From: Ralstonia pickettii
GTDB taxonomy: Bacteria > Pseudomonadota > Gammaproteobacteria > Burkholderiales > Burkholderiaceae
Length of the DNA: 64,000 nucleotides
Assembly (NCBI RefSeq): GCF_000607165.1
Contig: NZ_JFZG01000004.1
Coordinates: 186,001 to 250,000, forward strand
Direction of reading: 5' to 3'
Of this stretch, positions 27,366 to 36,957 are shown one piece after another. How positions within the stretch are numbered: position 1 is the first letter of the stretch; each line of letters starts with the position of its first letter. Under the pieces are notes generated by a model that was given only the letters and a program-made list of their open reading frames with translations, searched no databases and had not been told where the DNA came from. A program made the position numbers and the translations under genes.

Positions 27366-29480
27366 TTACGCGGCTTCCGCCATCATGCCGCCATGGCGCA
27401 ACAGTGCATCGATGCTGGGTGCGCGGCCGCGGAAAGCCGTGAACGAGTCGATGGCCGGTCGGCTGCCACCAACGGCCAGCACTTCGCGGCGATAGCGTGC
27501 GCCGGTTTCCGCATCGAGCACTGAGCCGCCCAGCTTGCTGGCCTCTTCAAATGCCGCATAGGCATCTGCCGACAGCACCTCGGCCCACTTGTAGCTGTAG
27601 TAGCCGGCCGCATAGCCGCCCGCAAAGATGTGGCTGAACGTATTCGGCCAGCGCGACAGCTCGGCCTGCGGCACCACGTGGAAGCGATTATTGATCTGGC
27701 GCGACAGCTCCAGCACCGACGTCGTGCCCTTTGGGTCGAAGTCCGTATGCAGGTGCATGTCGAACGTCGAGAACACGATCTGGCGCAGCGTCGCCATGCC
27801 GTTCTGGAAGTTCTTCGCGGCGAGCATGCTGTCGTACAGCTTGCGCGGCAGCGGTTCGCCGGAATTCACATGGCGCGTCATGCGCGAGAGTACTTCCCAT
27901 TCCCAGCAGAAGTTCTCCATGAACTGCGACGGCAGCTCCACCGCGTCCCATTCCACTCCGTTGATGCCCGACACGCCCAGCTCATCCACCTGCGTGAGCA
28001 TGTGGTGCAGGCCGTGACCAAACTCGTGGAAGAGGGTGATGACCTCGTCGTGGGTAAACAGTGCTGGCTTGTTGCCGACCGGGCCGGAGAAGTTGCAGGT
28101 GAGGTAAGCCACCGGGGTTTGCACGCCCGCTTCGCCTAGCAGCTTGCGGCCGCGTGCGTCGTCCATCCACGCACCGCCACGCTTGCCTTCGCGCGCGTAC
28201 AGGTCGATGTAGAACTGTGCGAGCAACTCGCCCTGGGCAGATTCGACGCGGAAGAAGCGTACGTCCGGGTGCCATACCTCGGCCGCCTCCGGCTGAATTT
28301 TCACCGAGAACAACGTCTGCACAACATTGAACAGGCCGTCCAGCACCGCAGGTTCTGGGAAATACTGCTTCACCTCCTGCTCGGAGAATGCGTAGCGTGC
28401 CTCGCGCAGCTTTTCCGACGCGTAGGCCATATCCCACGGTTCGAGCTTGTCGATGCCGAGCGTGGTCTTGGCGAATGCCTGGAGTTCTTCCCAATCCTTC
28501 TCGGCAAACGGGCGGGCGCGGTCGGCCAGCTCACCCAGGAAGCGCAGCACGTCTTCGGGCGAATCGGCCATCTTCGGCACGAGCGACACTTCGCCAAAAT
28601 TGCGATAGCCCAGCATGTGCGCTTCTTCGGTGCGCAGCGTGAGCTGTTCGGCCATGTTGGCGGTGTTGTCCCACTCGGCCTTGCCGCCGCCGTACTGAGC
28701 GCCCAGTTCGGACGCGCGCGTGACGTTGGCTTCGTACAGCGTGCGGCGCAGCGCGCGATCGTCTGCGTATTGCAGCACCGGGAAGTACGACGGGAAATGC
28801 AGCGAGAACTTCCAGCCGGTCGCGTCGGGATTGTCGCGGCGTGCCGCTTCCTGTGCAGCCTGCTTGGCGTCGTCGGGCAGGCCGGCGAGGCGGGCTTCGT
28901 CGTCGATGACGAGCGCGTAGGCGTTGGTCGCATCCAGGACGTGGTCGCTGAAGGCCTTGGTCAGTTGCGCCTGCTGTTCCTGAATGGCAGCAAAACGCGG
29001 TTTCTGGTCTTCGGGCAATTCCGCGCCGCCCAGGCGGAAGCCGCGCAACTCGTTCTCAAGCAGCTTCTTGCGCGCAGGCGACAGGGTGGCGTATTCCGCG
29101 CTGTCGGCAATCGCCTTGTACTTCTCGAACAGTTCCAGATCCTGGCCCAGCCCCGACCAGAACTCTGTCACGCGCGGCAGATTGGCGGCATGGGCTTCAC
29201 GCAGCTCCGGCGTGTCGGCGACGGCGCTCAGGTGGCTGACGATGCCCCAGGCGCGGCCCAGCGGCTCGGTCGCGTCTTCCAGTGCGGTGACGACGGTGTT
29301 CCAGCTCACAGGCGTGGCGGGGTCTTTGACCTGCGCGACCGCCGATGCAGCACGCTCAAGGAGCACGTCAACGGCCGGCGTGATGTGTTCGGGGCGGATG
29401 TCCGCAAAGCGAGGCAGACCAGAAAAATCGAGCAGCGGATTGTTGGCCGGGGTGGCAACCTTGGGCGAAATGTCGGTCAT
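27366..29480 (-). CDS. prlC: oligopeptidase A (M3 metallopeptidase)
   Basis: Cytoplasmic zinc oligopeptidase of 704 residues, near the 680-residue E. coli protein. The zinc site HEFGH is at residues 485-489 (LFHEFGHGLHH), with a following Glu in GVEWDAVELPSQ as third ligand. It degrades short peptides, including signal peptides, in E. coli. Transcribed after folD, from which a terminator separates it. Confidence 0.95.
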   Translation of the reverse strand: MTDISPKVATPANNPLLDFSGLPRFADIRPEHITPAVDVLLERAASAVAQVKDPATPVSWNTVVTALEDATEPLGRAWGIVSHLSAVADTPELREAHAANLPRVTEFWSGLGQDLELFEKYKAIADSAEYATLSPARKKLLENELRGFRLGGAELPEDQKPRFAAIQEQQAQLTKAFSDHVLDATNAYALVIDDEARLAGLPDDAKQAAQEAARRDNPDATGWKFSLHFPSYFPVLQYADDRALRRTLYEANVTRASELGAQYGGGKAEWDNTANMAEQLTLRTEEAHMLGYRNFGEVSLVPKMADSPEDVLRFLGELADRARPFAEKDWEELQAFAKTTLGIDKLEPWDMAYASEKLREARYAFSEQEVKQYFPEPAVLDGLFNVVQTLFSVKIQPEAAEVWHPDVRFFRVESAQGELLAQFYIDLYAREGKRGGAWMDDARGRKLLGEAGVQTPVAYLTCNFSGPVGNKPALFTHDEVITLFHEFGHGLHHMLTQVDELGVSGINGVEWDAVELPSQFMENFCWEWEVLSRMTRHVNSGEPLPRKLYDSMLAAKNFQNGMATLRQIVFSTFDMHLHTDFDPKGTTSVLELSRQINNRFHVVPQAELSRWPNTFSHIFAGGYAAGYYSYKWAEVLSADAYAAFEEASKLGGSVLDAETGARYRREVLAVGGSRPAIDSFTAFRGRAPSIDALLRHGGMMAEAA

Positions 29481-29510
29481 GGCAGGCTCGGTAGAGAAAT
29501 TCGGGGGACA

Positions 29511-29547
29511 AAAAAAGCGTCCGATCCAAGAGGTGGGGACGCTTTTT
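29511..29547 (-). terminator. terminator after folD
   Basis: Read on the minus strand: stem AAAGCGTCC / GGACGCTTT with a 14-base loop, followed by TTTT. It lies 28 bases after the folD stop and just upstream of prlC. Confidence 0.8.
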
Positions 29548-29574
29548 CCGTTTCCAACTGGATCAAGGTGAAGC

Positions 29575-30444
29575 TTACGCCGCCAGCGCGGCTCCTTCAG
29601 CAGCGCGCTCGGCGGCTTCCAGGGTATTGATCAGCAGCATGGTGATCGTCATCGGGCCGACACCGCCCGGTACGGGCGTGATATAGCCAGCGACTTCCTT
29701 GACGCCGGCAAAGTCGACGTCGCCGCACAGCTTGCCGGCATCGTCGCGGTTCATGCCCACGTCGATGACGACGGCGCCCGGCTTGACCATGTCGGCAGTG
29801 ATGATGTTGCGGCGGCCCACGGCGGCCACGATGATGTCGGCCTCACGCGTGTGCGCGGCCAAGTCGCGCGTCTTGCTGTTGCAGATCGTGATGGTGGCGC
29901 CGGCTTGCAGCAGCAGCATCGCCATCGGCTTGCCGACGATGTTCGAGGCGCCGACCACGACCGCATTGGCGCCGCGCACCGGGTAGTTGATCGATTCCAG
30001 CATCTTCATGCAGCCGTACGGCGTGCAGGGGCGGAACAGCGGGGCGCCGGTCATCAGGGCGCCGGCATTGGCCACGTGGAAACCGTCAACGTCCTTCTCG
30101 GGCGCGATGGCTTCGAGCACCTTGTGGCTGTCGATATGCTTGGGCAGCGGCAGTTGGACCAGTATGCCGTGGATGCGCGGGTCGCGGTTCAGCGCGTCGA
30201 TGCGGCCGAGCAGGTCGGCTTCGGACAGGTCAGCGGGGTAGCGGTCGAAGCTGGACAGAAAGCCGTTGTCTTCGCACGCCTTGATCTTGTTGCGCACGTA
30301 GACCTGGCTGGCCGGGTCTTCGCCGACGAGGATCACGGCGAGGCCGGGCTGGTGGCCACGCGCTGTCAGGGCAGCGGCACGTTGTGCGGCCTCGGCGCGG
30401 AGTTGTTTGGCAAGCGCGTTGCCGTCAATGAGTTGGGCGGTCAT
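29575..30444 (-). CDS. folD: methylenetetrahydrofolate dehydrogenase / cyclohydrolase
   Basis: Bifunctional one-carbon enzyme of 289 residues. Catalytic [10 protein letters not shown] (Lys), [10 protein letters not shown], the NADP-binding [13 protein letters not shown] and the C-terminal [11 protein letters not shown] are all present. Cytoplasmic. Single gene between the response-regulator gene and prlC. Confidence 0.96.
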   Translation of the reverse strand: MTAQLIDGNALAKQLRAEAAQRAAALTARGHQPGLAVILVGEDPASQVYVRNKIKACEDNGFLSSFDRYPADLSEADLLGRIDALNRDPRIHGILVQLPLPKHIDSHKVLEAIAPEKDVDGFHVANAGALMTGAPLFRPCTPYGCMKMLESINYPVRGANAVVVGASNIVGKPMAMLLLQAGATITICNSKTRDLAAHTREADIIVAAVGRRNIITADMVKPGAVVIDVGMNRDDAGKLCGDVDFAGVKEVAGYITPVPGGVGPMTITMLLINTLEAAERAAEGAALAA

Positions 30445-30547
30445 GGCTGGGCGGAGGAGGGAGAGGGCAAACCGCGATTATAAATCGCCGCCTTCCTTCC
30501 AGCCGCCCTGATCGCCCTGATGGGCACTTGGCCGTTCCTGCGGCAAA

Positions 30548-31183
30548 TCAGGCGTTGCGCGACAGGGCCAGGCGCAGGAGGTCTGCCACCGTGTTCACGT
30601 TGAGCTTTTCCATGATGTTGGCGCGGTGCGCTTCCACCGTCTTGATGGAAATGCCCAGATCGTCGGCAATCTGCTTGTTCAGGCGGCCCGCGACGATGCG
30701 CTCCAGCACTTGCTGCTCGCGTGTGGTCAGGCGGCCGAGCAGGTCCTTGGCGGCCTTTTGCTCGCGGGCGACCGAGTCTTCGCTGCGGGCCTTGCTGAGC
30801 ATGCGTTCAACCAGCTCGCGCAGTTCGGACTCATCGAACGGCTTTTCAATGAAGTCGACCGCGCCTTTCTTCATGGTCGACACGGCCATCGGCACGTCGC
30901 CGTGGCCCGTGACGAAAACGATCGGCATGCGGCTGTTTTCGGCCAGCAGGCGGTCTTGCAGCTCGGGGCCGCTCATGCCCTGCATGCGTACGTCGAGGAT
31001 CAGACAGCCAACGCCTTCGCCACGTTTGTCGTCGACCAGGAATTCTTCGGCACTGCGGTAGGTGCGGACGGTGTAGCCGTTGCCTTCGAGCAGCCACGTC
31101 AACGAGTCACGCATGGCTTCATCGTCATCGACGACGAACACGGTTTCGTTGCGCGGCGCAACTGCGGCGGGCGTTGTGCTCAT
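30548..31183 (-). CDS. FixJ-like response regulator
   Basis: A 211-residue regulator: receiver domain with phosphorylation site Asp64 (LILDVRMQGMSGPE) and acid pocket DDDEAM, and a LuxR-type DNA-binding domain at about residues 147-200 (LTTREQQVLERIVAG, IKTVEAHRANIMEKL). It follows its kinase with a 39-base gap. Being divergent from aceE suggests control of pyruvate metabolism, which is an inference. Confidence 0.93.
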   Translation of the reverse strand: MSTTPAAVAPRNETVFVVDDDEAMRDSLTWLLEGNGYTVRTYRSAEEFLVDDKRGEGVGCLILDVRMQGMSGPELQDRLLAENSRMPIVFVTGHGDVPMAVSTMKKGAVDFIEKPFDESELRELVERMLSKARSEDSVAREQKAAKDLLGRLTTREQQVLERIVAGRLNKQIADDLGISIKTVEAHRANIMEKLNVNTVADLLRLALSRNA

Positions 31184-31222
31184 GGAGGAGTCCTCGGTCT
31201 ACGTTCTATGTTTTAAAAACGA

Positions 31223-33799
31223 TTACAGCGGATTCAGCGGCAGGATGATTTTAAACGTACAGCCGATGCCATCGGCATTGTTTTCTACCCAAAGCCTGCC
31301 GAGGTGGGATTCTATGATGGAGCGGCAGATATTCAGCCCCATGCCCATACCGTCGGATTTGGTGCTGAAGAACGGCTCGAACAGCCGCTCCTTGGTGCTG
31401 TCGTCCACGCCTGGGCCCTGGTCGATCACCTCGATCAGCACGGAATTTTCCGGGTCGTTGATCAGGTTGGCGTGCAGGCGCAGGACGCTGGCGGCGCGCA
31501 GGCGCGGGTGAGCGGCCATGGCTTCGGCGGCGTTCTTGAGCAAGTTGACGAGCACCTGCTCGATCAGCACCGGATCGACATACAGATGCGGCAGATCGCC
31601 CGGCAGGCGCGTGAGGATGGTGATGCCGCGGCGGGTGGCTTCGAGTTCGGCCAGGCCTACCGCGTCGGCCACGATATCGCGCAGGTCGGATTCGCGCCGC
31701 TGCGGCTGACTGCGTTTCACAAAGCCGCGGATACGCTGGATGATGGTGCCGGCGCGCACGGCCTGGGCGGAGGTCTTTTCCAGCACCGGGATCAACTCTT
31801 CCGGCGTGCTCCGCCCGGACTTCAGGCGCCCGACCGCGCCCATGCAGTAGTTGTTGATGGCGGCCAGCGGCTGGTTCAGTTCGTGTGCCAGCGACGAGGC
31901 CATCTCACCCATCGTCGTCAGGCGGCTGGTGAACTGGATGCGTTCTTCGTGCTGGCGGGTCATTTCTTCAGCGGCCTTGCGCACGGTGATGTCGGTGGCG
32001 ATCTGCATCTGCGCGAGGTGGCCGTCGACCCACTGGATGTAGCGGCGCCGAACTTCAAACCACTTCTGCATCGATGGCACGTAGATTTCTCGCGCGTCCG
32101 CCGCGTGTGGTGTCAGTTCGGAGGCGGGCAGGCCGGCGTAGGCGTCCACCAAGTCGAGCGCATCGCTGGAAACGTCTTCCGTGTTGACGTCGTTGCCGGA
32201 GAGCTGCAGGTGGCCGAACGCCTCCCAGCCGAAAAGCTGGCGGTAGTAGCGGTTGGCGAACAGCAGCTCGGCCTTGTCGGTCGAGAGCACGGATACGGCC
32301 GCGTCCAGGCTCTCCAGCACCGTGGTGAAGCGGTCGTGCGCGGCAGCCAGGTCTTCGCGGGCGCGCTTGGGCTCGGTGATGTCGGTGATGGAGCTCATCC
32401 AACCCGTGTGCCGGCCGCGTGCGTCGATGAGCGGCGAGACATACATCCGCGCATAGAAGCTCGTGCCGTCGCGGCGCATCATGCGCAATTCCATGCCGTT
32501 GGCGGGTGCCTTGCCGCGCAGGGTCAGCTCGATGTGCTTCTGCATCTCGCCAATCTCATTGGGCGGCCAATACGGGAAGGGCGGCATGCGGCCGACCAGC
32601 TCGGCTTCGGTCCAGCCGATCATGCGGCAGAACGCGGGGTTCACATAGGTGATGCGGCCGTTGAGGTCGAGCGAGCGCATGCCGATCACCATGGAGTTTT
32701 CCATGGCGCGGCGGAACGACGTTTCCGCCAGCAGTGCGCGCTGCGCTTCGGAGCGGCGGCTGGTGTGGCGCCACACGCTCCACAGGCTCCAGATCACGAA
32801 GCACGACAAGCCTGCCACCAGCCACATCAGCATGTTGTTGGGCAGGTTGGACGGTGCCGGATACGCCTCGGCCCGCAGCGACAGCGAATGCCCTGGCGGG
32901 TCCAGCAGCACCTCGTACGATGCGGCCGCCTTGGGCACCGGCCGCAACGATGTGCTCGCGCGGATCACGTTGTTCTTGTCGACCAGCGAGAAGCGGTAGC
33001 GGTCGGTCAGCTCGCCCGGCAGCAGTTGCGTGAGGATCCCCGTGACCGAATACATGGCGCCCACCGTGCCGAGGAACTCGTTGTCCCGCACGATCGGCAC
33101 TTCCATGAGCATGAAGCTCTCGCCGCGCTCGTTCTGGATGGGGCGCGAATAGACGGCGCGCTGCGTTTCACGGGCGGCGTCGTAGGCGGATTGGATTTCG
33201 GGTTCGAGCGGATGGTCGCGTGTTTCGCGCACGCGCGCGGCGAATTCGGAGGTGGACGGAAACGCCCAGCGCGGGCGGCGCGTGGCATCCAGCCAGTTGA
33301 TGAAGACCAGCTCGGGGTTCTCGCGCAGAAGCTGGCGGGCAGCATCGCGGTAGGCGCTCGGGTCGAGCTGCGCGGCACCGATATCGCGCGCCAGCGCGGC
33401 CACCTGATCCTGGTTGCTTTGCAGGGACAGGCGCACTTTCTGCTCGGCCCAGGCGGCATCACGGTAGAGGGCGTCGCGCTGCTGCTGCACCTCGGTGGCG
33501 TGCAACTGATACAGGATGAAAATCATCGCGCCGGCAAACAGGACGATCGCCACCAGCGGGATGAACATGAACCAGTTGGTCGTCCACAGCCGGCCCAGGC
33601 GCGTCAGCCACAGGCGGCGGGGCATGTTCGGGTGCACGATTTCGTCTGACGGCAATTCGGACGCGTTCACGGAAATGGGCGCAGGCGCAGCAGGCGTTGA
33701 CGGCTCGGACTTGGCGGCCGGGTCCTGCGAAGCGTGGGAGGGGGCAAGCATGATGGGCGGACGAACGCCGGAATTCTGCGGAGGTAAAGGAGTGGGCAT
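31223..33799 (-). CDS. membrane PAS sensor histidine kinase (FixL/DctB-like)
   Basis: An 858-residue kinase. Order: Pro/Ala-rich N-terminus, membrane segment (FIPLVAIVLFAGAMIFILY), periplasmic sensor of about 220 residues, second membrane segment (MLMWLVAGLSCFVIWSLW), two PAS domains (first with ITYVNPAFCRMIGW), then HisKA with His639 in HELNQPLAAINNY and the ATPase domain with GMGLNICRSIIE. ATG 33799 is chosen for length; no good ribosome site marks any of the candidate starts. Signal unknown. Confidence 0.92.
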   Translation of the reverse strand: MPTPLPPQNSGVRPPIMLAPSHASQDPAAKSEPSTPAAPAPISVNASELPSDEIVHPNMPRRLWLTRLGRLWTTNWFMFIPLVAIVLFAGAMIFILYQLHATEVQQQRDALYRDAAWAEQKVRLSLQSNQDQVAALARDIGAAQLDPSAYRDAARQLLRENPELVFINWLDATRRPRWAFPSTSEFAARVRETRDHPLEPEIQSAYDAARETQRAVYSRPIQNERGESFMLMEVPIVRDNEFLGTVGAMYSVTGILTQLLPGELTDRYRFSLVDKNNVIRASTSLRPVPKAAASYEVLLDPPGHSLSLRAEAYPAPSNLPNNMLMWLVAGLSCFVIWSLWSVWRHTSRRSEAQRALLAETSFRRAMENSMVIGMRSLDLNGRITYVNPAFCRMIGWTEAELVGRMPPFPYWPPNEIGEMQKHIELTLRGKAPANGMELRMMRRDGTSFYARMYVSPLIDARGRHTGWMSSITDITEPKRAREDLAAAHDRFTTVLESLDAAVSVLSTDKAELLFANRYYRQLFGWEAFGHLQLSGNDVNTEDVSSDALDLVDAYAGLPASELTPHAADAREIYVPSMQKWFEVRRRYIQWVDGHLAQMQIATDITVRKAAEEMTRQHEERIQFTSRLTTMGEMASSLAHELNQPLAAINNYCMGAVGRLKSGRSTPEELIPVLEKTSAQAVRAGTIIQRIRGFVKRSQPQRRESDLRDIVADAVGLAELEATRRGITILTRLPGDLPHLYVDPVLIEQVLVNLLKNAAEAMAAHPRLRAASVLRLHANLINDPENSVLIEVIDQGPGVDDSTKERLFEPFFSTKSDGMGMGLNICRSIIESHLGRLWVENNADGIGCTFKIILPLNPL

Positions 33800-34114
33800 C
33801 TGTGCAACTGCGCAAAACCAAGTGTAACGGCAATCAACTTGCGGGTCGCTTGGGGAAACCGATTGGTGAGCTGTCTTGTTCGCTCGGAAAATGCTGCACC
33901 GCAATGTCAAAAGTGATTTGTTTTGCGTTGCGGCAATATTCCACATTATAAAAAACCATATCGCAATTTGAAAATTCCGCTTGTGCTGCGTTTGCGGGTG
34001 CCCATAGAATCAGCGCAAAAGTCGGGGTGGCCCCTTGCGTGTGTGCAAACGCGCGTAGCCAGTGGGCACCTCACAAGAGACGCAACTATCGTTACTGCTA
34101 CCAAGGAGACCGCC
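33800..34114. other. divergent intergenic region, kinase / aceE
   Basis: A 315-base AT-richer stretch serving both directions. It contains one candidate aceE promoter (listed separately) and the aceE ribosome site. No gene is visible. Confidence 0.6.
33923..33952 (+). promoter_or_regulatory. candidate aceE promoter
   Basis: TTGCGT (33923-33928), an 18-bp spacer and TATAAA (33947-33952), in the AT-rich part of the divergent region. The start site would leave a leader of about 155 bases before aceE. Confidence 0.4.
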
Positions 34115-36805
34115 ATGTCGGCCGTACCAGAACAAGTCCTGGGTGCCACGAGCGCCAGCGACGTTGATCCCCAGGAAACCAAGGAATGGCTGGAGGCGCT
34201 GCAAGGCGTCATCGGCGCGGAAGGCCCGCAACGCGCGGCGTTCCTCCTTGACAAGCAGATCGAATACGCACGCATTAACGGCGTGACGTCTCCGCTGCAC
34301 GCAGAAACCCCCTATATCAATACGATCCCGGTCGAGAATCAGGACCGCATTCCCGGCAACCAGGAAATCGAGCACCGCATCCGCTCGTATACGCGCTGGA
34401 ACGCCATGGCGATGGTGCTGCGCGCGAACAAGGACACCAACGTCGGCGGCCACATCTCGTCGTTCGCTTCGGCGGCCACGCTGTATGACGTCGGCTACAA
34501 CCATTTCTGGCACGCCCCGTCGGACAAGCACGGCGGCGACATGGTCTTCGTGCAGGGGCACTCGGCGCCGGGCGTGTACTCGCGCGCTTTCCTGCTGGGC
34601 CGTCTGAGCGAGGAGCAACTCGACAGCTTCCGCCAGGAAGTGGACGGCAAGGGCATCTCGTCGTACCCGCACCCGTGGCTGATGCCGGATTTCTGGCAGT
34701 TCCCGACCGTGTCGATGGGCCTGGGCCCGATCATGGCGATCTACCAGGCGCGCTTCACCAAGTACCTGGCCAGCCGCGGCCTGATCCAGAACTGGGAAAA
34801 CCGCAAGGTCTGGGCGTTCCTGGGCGATGGCGAAACCGACGAGCCGGAATCGCTGGGCGCGATCGGCATGGCCGGCCGTGAAAAGCTGGACAACCTTGTC
34901 TTCGTGATCAACTGCAACCTGCAGCGCCTTGACGGTCCCGTGCGCGGCAACGGCAAGATCATTCAAGAGCTGGAATCGGAATTCCGCGGCGCTGGCTGGA
35001 ACGTCATCAAGGTCATCTGGGGCAGCCGCTGGGACCAACTGCTCGCCCGCGACACGAAGGGCCTGCTGATGAGCCGCATGATGGAATGCGTCGACGGCGA
35101 ATATCAGACCTTCAAGTCGAAGAGCGGCGCTTATGTGCGCGAGTTCTTCTTCAACACGCCGGAACTGAAGGCCATGGTGGCCGACTGGTCCGACGACGAC
35201 ATCTGGGCGCTGAACCGCGGCGGCCATGATCCGCACAAGATCTACGCGGCGTTCCAATCGGCGAGCAACCATAAGGGCCAGCCGACCGTCATTCTCGCCA
35301 AGACCATCAAGGGCTATGGCATGGGCGAAGCCGGCGAAGCGATGAACATCGCCCACCAGCAGAAGAAAATGCCGGTGGACGCCATCCGCAAGCTGCGCGA
35401 TCGCTTCAACATTCCGGTTGCCGACGACCAACTCGAGCACGTCCCGTACGTCAAGTTCGAAGAAGGCTCGAAGGAACTCGAATACATGCGCAAGGCCCGC
35501 ATGGACCTGGGTGGCTACCTGCCGGCCCGTCGTCAGAAGGCCGACGCGCTGCAGATTCCGGCGCTGGCCGCGTTCGACGCGCTGCTCAAGGCCACCGGTG
35601 AAGGCCGCGAAGTGTCCACGACGATGGCCTTCGTGCGCATTTTGAACATCCTGCTGAAGGACAAGAACGTCGGTAAGCACGTCGTGCCCATCGTGCCCGA
35701 TGAGTCGCGCACGTTCGGCATGGAAGGTCTGTTCCGCCAGATTGGTATCTGGAACCAGGAAGGCCAGAAGTACGTGCCGCAGGATCATGACCAACTGATG
35801 TTCTACAAGGAATCGCAGACGGGTCAGGTGCTGCAGGAAGGCATCAACGAAGCCGGCGCCATGTGCGACTGGATTGCTGCCGCCACGTCGTATTCGACGC
35901 ATGGCGTGGCGATGATTCCGTTCTACATCTACTACTCGATGTTCGGCATCCAGCGTATCGGCGACCTCTGCTGGGCCGCTGGCGACATGCGCTCGCGCGG
36001 CTTCCTGCTGGGCGGCACCGCTGGCCGTACCACGCTGAACGGCGAAGGCCTGCAGCACGAAGACGGCCACTCGCACGTGTACCACGCTGCCATCCCGAAC
36101 TGCATTTCGTATGACCCGACCTTCCAGTACGAACTGGCGGTGGTGATGCAAGACGGCCTGCGCCGCATGTATGTCGAGCAGGAAGACGTCTATTACTACC
36201 TGACGGTGATGAACGAAAACTACGAGCACCCGGAAATGCCGGCGGGTGTCGAGGCCGACATCATCAAGGGCATGTACCAGTTCAAGAAGGGTGTCGAGAA
36301 CAGCAACGCACCGCGTGTGCAACTGCTGGGCTCGGGCACGATCTTCCGGGAAGTGATTGCCGCAGCCGAGCTGCTCAAGAAGGGCTGGGGTGTTGAGTCC
36401 GATCTGTGGGGTTGCCCGAGCTTCACCCAGTTGGCGCGTGAAGGTAACGCCATCGCACGCTGGAACCTGCTCAACCCGACCGAGCCGCAACGCGAGTCGC
36501 ACGTCGAGAAGCTGCTCAAGAACGCACGCGGTCCGGTCATCGCATCGACCGACTACGTTCGTACTTTCGCCGAGCAGATTCGCGCCTTTGTGCCGCGTCG
36601 CTACGTGGTGCTGGGCACCGACGGCTTCGGCCGCTCGGATACCCGCGAGAAGCTGCGTCACTTCTTCGAGGTGGACCGCTACTGGGTGACGGTCGCGTCG
36701 CTCAAGGCGCTCGCCGACGAAGGCGTGCTGCCGCGCGAAAAGGTGGCCGAGGCACTGAAGAAGTACAACCTCGATCCGAACAAGCCCAACCCGATGACCG
36801 TATAA
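34115..36805 (+). CDS. aceE: pyruvate dehydrogenase E1 (homodimeric)
   Basis: Thiamine-diphosphate-dependent decarboxylase of the pyruvate dehydrogenase complex, 896 residues, the single-chain type. The ThDP signature begins with GDGETDEPES near residue 237 and ends VFVINCNLQ. ATG 34115 has AAGGAG upstream and matches the usual N-terminus; 64 upstream codons are open but unlike the family. First gene of aceE-aceF-bph-lpdA. Confidence 0.97.
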   Translation: MSAVPEQVLGATSASDVDPQETKEWLEALQGVIGAEGPQRAAFLLDKQIEYARINGVTSPLHAETPYINTIPVENQDRIPGNQEIEHRIRSYTRWNAMAMVLRANKDTNVGGHISSFASAATLYDVGYNHFWHAPSDKHGGDMVFVQGHSAPGVYSRAFLLGRLSEEQLDSFRQEVDGKGISSYPHPWLMPDFWQFPTVSMGLGPIMAIYQARFTKYLASRGLIQNWENRKVWAFLGDGETDEPESLGAIGMAGREKLDNLVFVINCNLQRLDGPVRGNGKIIQELESEFRGAGWNVIKVIWGSRWDQLLARDTKGLLMSRMMECVDGEYQTFKSKSGAYVREFFFNTPELKAMVADWSDDDIWALNRGGHDPHKIYAAFQSASNHKGQPTVILAKTIKGYGMGEAGEAMNIAHQQKKMPVDAIRKLRDRFNIPVADDQLEHVPYVKFEEGSKELEYMRKARMDLGGYLPARRQKADALQIPALAAFDALLKATGEGREVSTTMAFVRILNILLKDKNVGKHVVPIVPDESRTFGMEGLFRQIGIWNQEGQKYVPQDHDQLMFYKESQTGQVLQEGINEAGAMCDWIAAATSYSTHGVAMIPFYIYYSMFGIQRIGDLCWAAGDMRSRGFLLGGTAGRTTLNGEGLQHEDGHSHVYHAAIPNCISYDPTFQYELAVVMQDGLRRMYVEQEDVYYYLTVMNENYEHPEMPAGVEADIIKGMYQFKKGVENSNAPRVQLLGSGTIFREVIAAAELLKKGWGVESDLWGCPSFTQLAREGNAIARWNLLNPTEPQRESHVEKLLKNARGPVIASTDYVRTFAEQIRAFVPRRYVVLGTDGFGRSDTREKLRHFFEVDRYWVTVASLKALADEGVLPREKVAEALKKYNLDPNKPNPMTV

Positions 36806-36957
36806 CGGAGCCGCCGGGCGCGCGGGTTGCGTCCGGCCGGGCACCGCCCCGACAGACTTCCCGCAACGTGCATTTGCCTGCACGATGCGGTAGCCTGCGG
36901 GGCAACGCGTGTCCGCCGCCGGATGCTCTCGCCGCCAGACCCTCTGGAGACAGAAGA

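Noticed and set aside
31304-33649. 781-codon plus-strand open frame opposite the sensor kinase
   Set aside because: Composition shadow; the minus-strand kinase has complete PAS, HisKA and ATPase motifs.
34010-36883. 957-codon minus-strand open frame opposite aceE
   Set aside because: Shadow of aceE, which is certain.
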